Assembly: GCA_018660965.1 (NCBI GenBank) | Contig: JABJJH010000625.1 | Coordinates: forward strand, 1-7,294 | Length of the DNA: 7,294 nt | DNA from: Rhodospirillaceae bacterium | GTDB taxonomy: Bacteria; Pseudomonadota; Alphaproteobacteria; UBA8366; GCA-2717185 | Direction of reading: 5' to 3' | In this document: positions 1-4,630 of the stretch, in pieces | Layout: every line of letters begins with the position of its first letter | How positions within the stretch are numbered: the first letter of the stretch is position 1 | Translations under genes and position numbers: made by a program | Notes under the pieces: generated by a model | Database searches by the model: none | Told to the model about the DNA's origin: nothing | The model's input: the letters and a program-made list of their open reading frames with translations, nothing else

Positions 1-404
1 GCACCGAATTCCGGCGTGTTGGTCTTGCCCAGAACAATCGCGCCCGCCTTGCGCAGGGCCGCGACCATGCGTTCGTCCTTGTCCGGCACGAAGTCCGCAT
101 ATAAAGGCGAGCCGTATGTGGTTCGCAACCCCGCCGTATTGTTCAAATCCTTCACGCCAATGGGCAAGCCGTGCAGCGGCGGCAAATCATCGCCGCGCAA
201 CAGGGCGTCGGTCGCGGCGCGCGCCTCCTCGCGGGCGCGTTCGTAACAGGTCGCGACCACAGCGTTGATTGTGGGGTTCACCATCTCGATCCGCGCGATG
301 CAGGATTCCAGCAATTCCACCGGCGACAATCGCTTGCGGCCAATCAGCCGCCGCGCATCGACCGCATTCAAATCGCACGGTTCGCTCATGATGGGTTCAT
401 TCAT
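1..404 (-). CDS. Amidase-signature family enzyme, N-terminal part (cut by window edge)
   Basis: This is the first 134 codons of an amidase-signature (AS) serine hydrolase, a family that hydrolyses carboxamides or, as GatA, supplies ammonia for tRNA transamidation. The N-terminus shows the usual helical segment (SPVELLESCIARIE, about residues 27-40) and then PLHGLPIGVKDL (76-87). Lys85 in GVKD is the first residue of the family's Ser-Ser-Lys triad, and a later GKTNTPEFG stretch (126-134) is also typical. The triad serines lie beyond the left edge. The start at 404 is chosen because AGGA at 415-412 lies 7 bases upstream. An in-frame ATG at 410 is too close to that site, and another lies at 389. 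The gene follows the M20 peptidase by 16 bases, so the two are probably co-transcribed. GatA is unlikely with this neighbour; a catabolic amidase or amidohydrolase is more likely. The family call is firm and the substrate is unknown. Confidence 0.9.
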   Translation of the reverse strand, partial: MNEPIMSEPCDLNAVDARRLIGRKRLSPVELLESCIARIEMVNPTINAVVATCYERAREEARAATDALLRGDDLPPLHGLPIGVKDLNNTAGLRTTYGSPLYADFVPDKDERMVAALRKAGAIVLGKTNTPEFG

Positions 405-420
405 TGTCATGTCCTGATTC

Positions 421-1806
421 TTAATGCGGCGGGCTGTCGCCCAAATCCCAAAACAGCCCCGTCATGATCTGCAAAGCTTCGCGCGCGACCGGGGCCAACA
501 TGTGTTCATTCGGCGCGTGTTGGGAACACGACGCGTAGGAATGCGGCACCCACACCGTCGGCAAACCCAGCACATCGGCGAACACGTCATTCGGCAGCGA
601 CCCGCCCAGGCTGGGCAGCACGGCGGGTTCCTTGCCCGTGGTTTTCTGCAATGACGCCACCGCCCATTCGACCCACGGGTCGTCGGGACTAAGCCGTGTC
701 GCGCGCATGTAGCTTTCGCGGGTCATCGACAATTCGACCATGGGGAATCCCCGCGCGTCCAAGAACCGCCGCAAGCCTGGCATAAATTCTTCCGGGTCCA
801 CGCCGACCGTGAAACGAATCTGACAATAGGCGACGGCGTTGGGCGGAATGGCGTTAACGGGGTGTTCGGGATTGCCGCTCGTGAAGGCCAAAACCTCGAA
901 GCCGTTCCAGGCGAACACCTTCTCCGGGCCGGTCAGCCCTGGCTCGCCCCAATCCGGATCGATTTCCGGCGCATCCTCGCCGCCGTCGATGACCAGATTA
1001 TGTACCGCGTTGCGCACCGCGTCGGGAATGCCTGACGGACGCCACTCGGGGACATACATTTCGCCCGTGGCGGAAGTCAGGCTGGCGATGGCGTGTGCGA
1101 GAATAATGCCGGGATTGGACAACAACCCGCCCCAATTTCCAGAATGATGCCCGCCGTCGCGCAAATCCACTTTCATTGAGAAATTGAAATTGCCGCGCGC
1201 GCCCAGAAAGATTGTCGGGCGGTTGGGACTAAGGCGCGGGCCATCGGACGCAATCAGGACATCGGCGGCGAACAAATCGCGGTTGTTTTCGCACACCTCG
1301 CGCAAACCGGGCGAACCGGTTTCCTCGCCCGTTTCGATCAGGATTTTCGAGTTGAACCCCATCGACCCGCGCGTTTCCAGCACCGCCGCCAACGCCGCCA
1401 GGTTTATGCCGTGCTGGCCCTTGTTGTCCGCCGTGCCACGCCCGTAAAGCCGGTCGCCTTCTTGCGTCAGGGTCCATGGCGACAACCCGTCGCGCCATTG
1501 GTCGTCATACCCGTTGACCACATCGCCATGCCCATACATCAACATCGTCGGCAGATCGTCGGATTCATGCCGCTGCGCCAACAGGAACGGACCGCGCCCC
1601 GGCGCCGGGTTGTCCAGGATTTGGCAATCATATCCCATGGCGTCCAGGGTCGGCTGCATCTCGCCGGTCAAATACGTCATCAGGACGGCGTGGCGTTCCG
1701 GATTCTGACTTTCCGTCTTGATCGCCACACGGCGAGTCAAATCCTCGACAAAACCGCCATCGTCGAAATAAGCCTCGATCCGCTCCACCGCCTGGGCTCG
1801 CGACAT
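421..1806 (-). CDS. M20 family metallopeptidase (ArgE/DapE/CPG2-like dipeptidase)
   Basis: This is a complete 461-residue zinc-dependent M20 hydrolase, probably cytoplasmic because no signal peptide is seen. Metal-site motifs appear in family order. They are YGHGD (His93, Asp95), YGRGTADNKG (bridging Asp127), ETGEETGS (Glu161 as general base, Glu162 as ligand), ASDGPR (Asp188), and a C-terminal SQHAPNEH (His430 as last ligand). GGHHSGNWGG (219-228) belongs to the inserted dimerisation domain, whose His usually reaches the partner's active site. The length fits the longer dipeptidase/carboxypeptidase branch rather than DapE (about 375 residues). The ATG at 1806 is preceded by AAGGA with about 7 bases of spacing. 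It leads a minus-strand operon with the amidase-signature gene. Together they suggest breakdown of peptides, N-acyl amino acids or amides. The exact substrate cannot be read from sequence, so annotations such as ArgE or DapE would be overcalls. Confidence 0.93.
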   Translation of the reverse strand: MSRAQAVERIEAYFDDGGFVEDLTRRVAIKTESQNPERHAVLMTYLTGEMQPTLDAMGYDCQILDNPAPGRGPFLLAQRHESDDLPTMLMYGHGDVVNGYDDQWRDGLSPWTLTQEGDRLYGRGTADNKGQHGINLAALAAVLETRGSMGFNSKILIETGEETGSPGLREVCENNRDLFAADVLIASDGPRLSPNRPTIFLGARGNFNFSMKVDLRDGGHHSGNWGGLLSNPGIILAHAIASLTSATGEMYVPEWRPSGIPDAVRNAVHNLVIDGGEDAPEIDPDWGEPGLTGPEKVFAWNGFEVLAFTSGNPEHPVNAIPPNAVAYCQIRFTVGVDPEEFMPGLRRFLDARGFPMVELSMTRESYMRATRLSPDDPWVEWAVASLQKTTGKEPAVLPSLGGSLPNDVFADVLGLPTVWVPHSYASCSQHAPNEHMLAPVAREALQIMTGLFWDLGDSPPH

Positions 1807-1919
1807 GAATTCATCCTTCCATAAAATCTATTCACAAGGTGGCGGTTCAGGCCTTCTCCGGTCAAGCCCCGCGTGCAGGGATTGTTGCAAACGCCACGCG
1901 GTTTTGGCAGAAACACGCC
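1807..1919. other. Divergent intergenic region
   Basis: This 113-base gap separates the minus-strand peptidase operon from the plus-strand TPR-like gene and should hold both promoters. I see no convincing paired -35/-10 on either strand. The minus-strand ribosome binding site (AAGGA) is clear. The region also holds a 7-bp inverted repeat, listed separately. Confidence 0.5.
1869..1901. repeat. Inverted repeat in the divergent promoter region
   Basis: CCGCGTG (1869-1875) and CACGCGG (1895-1901) form perfect 7-bp arms around a 19-base spacer, followed by TTTT (1902-1905). It sits between two divergent genes, where a terminator is unexpected, so a regulator-binding site or a short leader hairpin of the TPR gene is more plausible. 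Chance occurrence in GC-rich DNA cannot be excluded. Confidence 0.35.
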
Positions 1920-2234
1920 ATGATCCAATCCCGCGCCTTTCTTTTGATCTGCCTGGTCCTGCTTACGGCGAAGGGCGCCGTCGCCGATCCCAACGCCTTG
2001 GAAAAAGGCCGGGCGCTTCTGGAAAAAGCCGACTACACAGCGGCCATCGCGGTTTTCAAGGACACAGATCAACGGTCCCCAACACGCGCCGAGGCCCTTG
2101 AAGGATGGGGCGACGCGCTGGCGGGAATCGGCGATCGCGACGGCGCCATCGAAAAATACAAAGCCGCATTGGCGATAAAACCCGAGACACGCCGGTTGAT
2201 GATGCACATCCGAAGCCTTGGAATTGGGCCTTAG
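1920..2234 (+). CDS. Small exported TPR-like repeat protein
   Basis: This 104-residue protein begins with a signal peptide: MIQSR, a hydrophobic stretch AFLLICLVLLTA, and a probable signal peptidase I site after GAVA (mature protein from about DPNALEKG). The mature part contains two helix-turn-helix units resembling tetratricopeptide repeats. They are ALEKGRALLEKADYTAAIAVFKD and AEALEGWGDALAGIGDRDGAIEKYKAALAIKP, the second with the typical G/A/Y/A/P spacing. It is probably periplasmic and probably a protein-interaction module. The ATG at 1920 is preferred over an in-frame ATG at 1839 because it places the hydrophobic segment right at the N-terminus; its ribosome binding site is weak. It is transcribed divergently from the peptidase operon and ends 250 bases before the ParA gene. 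No specific family name can be given, and two repeats are fewer than most TPR proteins carry. Confidence 0.7.
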   Translation: MIQSRAFLLICLVLLTAKGAVADPNALEKGRALLEKADYTAAIAVFKDTDQRSPTRAEALEGWGDALAGIGDRDGAIEKYKAALAIKPETRRLMMHIRSLGIGP

Positions 2235-2295
2235 AAACGCATCCGAGACACAATTTTGTCAAACATCACCGATATGGGGGTTTATTTTTTTGTAA

Positions 2296-2313
2296 CTGTG
2301 AGCCCCGTCACAG
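2296..2313. promoter_or_regulatory. CRP/FNR-family-type operator palindrome
   Basis: CTGTGA-N6-TCACAG is a perfect inverted repeat with the half-site and 6-base spacing of the E. coli CRP consensus (TGTGA-N6-TCACA). It lies about 65 bases upstream of the riboswitch. A promoter activated from -41.5 or -61.5 would begin near 2346 or 2366, just before the aptamer, which fits activation of the riboswitch-bearing transcript. This is a match to a known consensus; which CRP/FNR-family protein binds, if any, is inference. Confidence 0.6.
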
Positions 2314-2377
2314 ACTTGGACGCCCCATACAGGCACATTGCCTCTACTGACCTTCGCCAAGGATCGAAGCGCCAGTG

Positions 2378-2474
2378 TTCTACGAAACGGCAAACCATCG
2401 GAAACGATGGGGCGCAAAGCCACCGACCGCACGGCTCCTTGTAAGGGGTTAGGTAGCGGGGCTACCGAATAGGA
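2378..2474 (+). promoter_or_regulatory. Cyclic di-GMP-I (GEMM-I) riboswitch
   Basis: The aptamer core matches the GEMM-I class (Rfam RF01051) along its length. GGCAAACC (2389-2396) is followed by hairpin P1b, CCATCG/CGATGG (2395-2400 with 2405-2410) capped by a GAAA tetraloop (2401-2404), then GGCGCAAAGCC (2411-2421). P2 follows: GCC-A-CCG (2419-2425) pairs with CGGGGC (2457-2462) with one bulged A, and an apical stem forms from 2435-2439 with 2444-2448. The signature GGTAGCGGGGCTACCG (2452-2467) closes it. By alignment with the Vibrio Vc2 aptamer, the ligand-contact residues G20, A47 and C92 correspond to G2389, A2416 and C2465. The G at position 20 favours c-di-GMP over the G20A variants that recognise cGAMP. 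A basal helix can be drawn from TTCTA (2378-2382) and TAGGA (2470-2474), the latter inside the Shine-Dalgarno sequence of the ParA gene. Translational control is therefore likely. Confidence 0.93.
2452..2466 (+). promoter_or_regulatory. Alternative hairpin competing with riboswitch P2
   Basis: GGTAGC-GGG-GCTACC is a perfect 6-bp hairpin that cannot coexist with P2, because it uses 2457-2462. If it forms, the released CTCCT (2435-2439) is perfectly complementary to AGGAG (2471-2475) of the ribosome binding site. It is thus a candidate ligand-free, translation-off conformation. This is inference from base pairing only. Confidence 0.45.
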
Positions 2475-2476
2475 GG
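2472..2476 (+). promoter_or_regulatory. Strong ribosome binding site of the ParA gene, embedded in the riboswitch edge
   Basis: GGAGG lies 8 bases before the ATG at 2485 and fixes that start over the in-frame ATG at 2572. It begins only 5 bases after the last conserved aptamer base (G2467), so it is available to both the basal helix and the anti-Shine-Dalgarno pairing. Confidence 0.88.
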
Positions 2477-2484
2477 TAATAATT

Positions 2485-3405
2485 ATGACTTTTGAGACAC
2501 CCGAAGTCGATTCCCTGATCATCGACACCGACCATCCAAAATCGCCCTTGACCCTGGCCGAGGCCCCGCCGATGCGAACCATCGTCTTTTCGTCCCAGAA
2601 GGGCGGATCGGGCAAAACCACCTTGTGCGGTCAATTGGCCATTCAAGCCGAACTCGATGGCATGGGTCCGGTCGCGCTCATCGACACCGATCCCCAGGGC
2701 AGTCTTTCCGATTGGTGGAACGCCCGGACCGCAGAGGCGCCGATGTTCGTGCAAACCGACGTCGAATGCCTGGCCGACACGCTTGAAGAACTACGCGCGA
2801 CGGGCGTCAAGCTGGTGTTTATCGACACCCAGCCGACGGTTACCAACGTCATCCGCGACATCGTTAAGTGCGGTGATCTGGTTGTGATCCCAACGCGGCC
2901 AAGCCCGCATGACCTGCGCGCGGTCGGCCCGACGCTTGATCTGGTGGAGCAGTGCGGCAAGCCTATTGTTTTCGCGGTCAACTGCGCGACGCGACGGGCG
3001 CGAATCACGAGCGACACCGCGGTCGCATTGAGTCAGCACGGGACCGTGGCGCCGGTAACCGTTCATAACCGCACGGATTTCGCCACGAGCATGATCGACG
3101 GCCGAGCGGTGATGGAAATCAAACCGGACAGCCCATCATCCAAGGAAATCGGTGCGCTTTGGAACTATCTGAACGCGCGGCTGAACCGGCTTGACCGGCC
3201 CCGGACCGAAATCTTGTTCGGCGTATCCCGCAAGGCCCCGGAAATTCAGTCCGAAGAGACATCCGAGGCAAGCCTGGGTGCGTTCTCGGCTTTAGACGAG
3301 ACGGCGCCCGGCTGGACCCCCGGCATAAACCCTGGTGCGGAACGCCATGCTCCCTCCTCGTTTGGTCGCCGCGCCGTCCCCGCGTCGAACCACGCCGGAG
3401 TTTAA
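2485..3405 (+). CDS. ParA-family (MinD/ParA/VirC1-like) partitioning or positioning ATPase
   Basis: This 306-residue P-loop ATPase has the deviant Walker A motif KGGSGKTT (39-46, signature Lys39), the Walker A' box LIDTDPQGS (65-73), and a Walker B strand LVFIDTQP (110-117) where most ParA proteins have D(T/S)PP. Such ATPases dimerise on ATP, bind DNA non-specifically, and move or position DNA or protein cargo with a partner that stimulates hydrolysis. The core (about 31-237) is flanked by an acidic 30-residue N-terminal extension without the helix-turn-helix of large plasmid ParA proteins, and by a disordered-looking tail of about 70 residues (238-306). GGAGG at 2472-2476 selects this start. 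No parB or repA is adjacent, so it is an orphan relative to chromosomal parAB; the partner is probably the RHH protein encoded 3 bases downstream. Expression is expected to respond to c-di-GMP through the leader riboswitch. ParA family: certain. Cargo: unknown. Confidence 0.93.
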   Translation: MTFETPEVDSLIIDTDHPKSPLTLAEAPPMRTIVFSSQKGGSGKTTLCGQLAIQAELDGMGPVALIDTDPQGSLSDWWNARTAEAPMFVQTDVECLADTLEELRATGVKLVFIDTQPTVTNVIRDIVKCGDLVVIPTRPSPHDLRAVGPTLDLVEQCGKPIVFAVNCATRRARITSDTAVALSQHGTVAPVTVHNRTDFATSMIDGRAVMEIKPDSPSSKEIGALWNYLNARLNRLDRPRTEILFGVSRKAPEIQSEETSEASLGAFSALDETAPGWTPGINPGAERHAPSSFGRRAVPASNHAGV

Positions 3406-3408
3406 ATC

Positions 3409-3930
3409 ATGAACGCGCTTAGCAAACTTATCCCCTTCCGGGTCGCCCGAAAAGGAATGGCGACGCCCTCCCCGTCGGCAGACAGGCTGGCCGCGATCAG
3501 CCTTCAGACTCTCAACGCCATCAACGAAGCGATAGGCGATGGCGGCGCCAATCCAGCGGTCGATCCATCGCCTAGACCCGCTGCGGCTTCCGACCTTTCC
3601 GGTTTAATTCAACGGCGCTCACCACAACGCTTCGACCCCGAGGCGGCCAACACCGCCGACATGGCGGATCATAAATCTGCGGAAGCCTCAATGGTCTCCC
3701 GGACCGAAGCGCCCCAAACCGAACCACGACCGGCGCCGTTCTTCACAATCGTCCCGGTCCCCCAAAACCGGCCCGAGACGAGCCCGCCCGAGACAAACTG
3801 GCCAAGGCGCCAATTGACTGTCCGACTCAAACGCGACAAATCCGAAGCGCTCGACCAGTTGGCCAAACAATCCGGTCGCACGTACCAAGACATCCTGTCG
3901 AAAGCCATTGGCGATTACCTGAATCGGTAA
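3409..3930 (+). CDS. Ribbon-helix-helix protein, putative ParA partner
   Basis: This 173-residue protein has a C-terminal ribbon-helix-helix fold. The strand RRQLTVRLKRD (133-143) is followed by helix KSEALDQLAKQSG (144-156) and helix RTYQDILSKAIGDYLNR (157-173). In this fold the paired strands read the DNA major groove and the protein works as a dimer. Residues 1-130 look mostly disordered and rich in Pro, Ala and Ser; an amphipathic N-terminus (SKLIPFRVARK) and a short helix-prone stretch (25-44) stand out. The layout of a flexible arm plus C-terminal RHH recalls ParG/Omega-type centromere-binding proteins, whose arm stimulates ATP hydrolysis by the cognate ParA. GGAG (3397-3400), placed 8 bases before the ATG and inside the end of the ParA gene, together with the 3-base gap, indicates translational coupling. 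It may bind a parS-like site, repress its own operon, or act only as an ATPase activator. The fold is confident and the role is inferred. Confidence 0.85.
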   Translation: MNALSKLIPFRVARKGMATPSPSADRLAAISLQTLNAINEAIGDGGANPAVDPSPRPAAASDLSGLIQRRSPQRFDPEAANTADMADHKSAEASMVSRTEAPQTEPRPAPFFTIVPVPQNRPETSPPETNWPRRQLTVRLKRDKSEALDQLAKQSGRTYQDILSKAIGDYLNR

Positions 3931-3949
3931 CGCCGCGATTGCAGAAACC

Positions 3950-3980
3950 CGGTTGGCGGCTTAGAACTGGCCGCCAACCG
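3950..3980 (+). other. Strong intergenic hairpin before the PH-like gene
   Basis: CGGTTGGCGGC (3950-3960) and GCCGCCAACCG (3970-3980) form a perfect 11-bp inverted repeat with a 9-base loop. No T-run follows, so it is a poor intrinsic terminator. The ribosome binding site GAAGGA (3980-3985) starts at its 3' foot. It could be an mRNA processing or stability element separating expression of ParA/RHH from downstream genes, or a DNA site for the RHH protein. Confidence 0.65.
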
Positions 3981-3994
3981 AAGGACGTCGCGCG

Positions 3995-4594
3995 ATGGAC
4001 ACCGCCATTCAACGCATCGTTCAACCCTATGCCGAACCCGGTGAACGGTTGATCTGGTGCGGCAAACCCACACGTGACGCAGCGGCGCTTTCGAACTGGA
4101 TGCAATCCCTGATCGGATTGGCCTTCCTCGCCATCACGGGCTTGTTAATTGTCGTCCCCGACGACGCCTCGCCCAAACCATCGGTAAGCCTGATTATACT
4201 GGGGCTCCCCTTCCTTGCGGTGGGCTTCTGGATGGCCTCGCGGACGCTTCGCGATTACCTTTTGGCCGATCATATGTTTTATGGCGTGACCGACCAGCGC
4301 ATTTTGATTGTGCGAACCTGGCCGTCGCCCACCGTGAAGTCCTACAACCCCGACGACATTGGCGACATCACGACGGCGGAAAATTCGGACGGGTCGGGCG
4401 ATGTCCAGTTCCGCAAGGAATATTTCGGCGCCGTGCGCAACGCCAACGCCATTCCGGAACGAATTGGGTTCTGGGGCGTGCCGGATGCGCATGGAGTTTC
4501 GCTTCAAATACACGCATTGAAATCTCAACCTCCAAATGAACCGGATAACCAGAACGAAACGGACACGAACCAACCGTTCCGGTGGCCCGACTAG
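3995..4594 (+). CDS. Two-helix membrane protein with bacterial PH-like domain
   Basis: This 199-residue protein begins with a short soluble segment ending in PGERLIWCGKP (15-25). Two membrane helices follow (about 36-54 and 63-82), joined by a short loop, then a cytoplasmic domain with YGVTDQRILIV (96-106), a PSPTVKSYNPDDIGDIT strand pair (110-126), GSGDVQF (133-139), and GFWGVPDAHGV (158-168). This order is that of a widespread family of small alphaproteobacterial membrane proteins with a bacterial pleckstrin-homology-like fold. Their function is not established. The tail after 175 is Asn/Glu/Pro-rich and probably disordered. GAAGGA, 9 bases before the ATG, is a good ribosome binding site. 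It lies 64 bases after the RHH gene, with the 11-bp hairpin between. A role as membrane anchor for the ParA/RHH pair is conceivable but unsupported beyond proximity. The fold call is moderately confident. Confidence 0.75.
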   Translation: MDTAIQRIVQPYAEPGERLIWCGKPTRDAAALSNWMQSLIGLAFLAITGLLIVVPDDASPKPSVSLIILGLPFLAVGFWMASRTLRDYLLADHMFYGVTDQRILIVRTWPSPTVKSYNPDDIGDITTAENSDGSGDVQFRKEYFGAVRNANAIPERIGFWGVPDAHGVSLQIHALKSQPPNEPDNQNETDTNQPFRWPD

Positions 4595-4630
4595 ATCATA
4601 TCGGCTAAGCTGCCCCGATGTTTTAACCAA

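Larger units (their letters stand above)
2235..2484 (+). other. Long regulatory leader of the ParA gene
   Basis: This 250-base stretch has no gene. From left to right it holds a T-rich tract (seven Ts at 2285-2291), a perfect CRP/FNR-type palindrome, a segment (about 2314-2377) in which the promoter is presumably located but no clear -10/-35 pair can be named, and the c-di-GMP-I riboswitch with the ribosome binding site of the ParA gene. No recognisable terminator for the upstream TPR gene was found. Confidence 0.7.

Noticed and set aside
1411..1824. 137-codon plus-strand open frame opposite the M20 peptidase
   Set aside because: It lies antisense to a gene with a complete set of M20 catalytic motifs, has no recognisable motif, and is an expected shadow in GC-rich DNA.
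1839..1919. Upstream in-frame start for the TPR-like protein
   Set aside because: It would add 27 residues before the signal peptide, which would bury the hydrophobic segment and is unlikely for an exported protein.
1737..2207. 156-codon minus-strand open frame across the divergent region
   Set aside because: It overlaps both the start of the M20 gene and most of the signal-peptide-bearing TPR gene, with no motif or ribosome binding site supporting it.
2264..2291. Intrinsic terminator for the TPR gene at the seven-T run
   Set aside because: The run of Gs and Ts is suggestive, but no stable stem can be drawn immediately upstream of it.
2331..2344. Sigma-54 promoter at GGCACATTGC
   Set aside because: GGCAC and TTGC elements are present but the GG-to-GC spacing is far too short for a sigma-54 site.
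2378..2474. cGAMP-specific GEMM-Ib variant or other riboswitch class
   Set aside because: The base aligned with Vc2 position 20 is G rather than A, which favours c-di-GMP; the core motifs do not fit other known classes.
2259..2621. 120-codon minus-strand open frame covering the riboswitch
   Set aside because: It runs antisense through a clear structured RNA and the ParA start and shows no protein signature.
2485..3930. Plasmid or integrated-element partition locus
   Set aside because: No replication initiator, integrase, transposase, iterons or direct-repeat ends are visible, and the neighbours are chromosomal metabolic genes.
4145..4630. 161-codon minus-strand open frame opposite the PH-like gene
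   Set aside because: The plus-strand frame has membrane helices, family motifs and a good ribosome binding site; the minus frame is Arg/His-rich shadow sequence.
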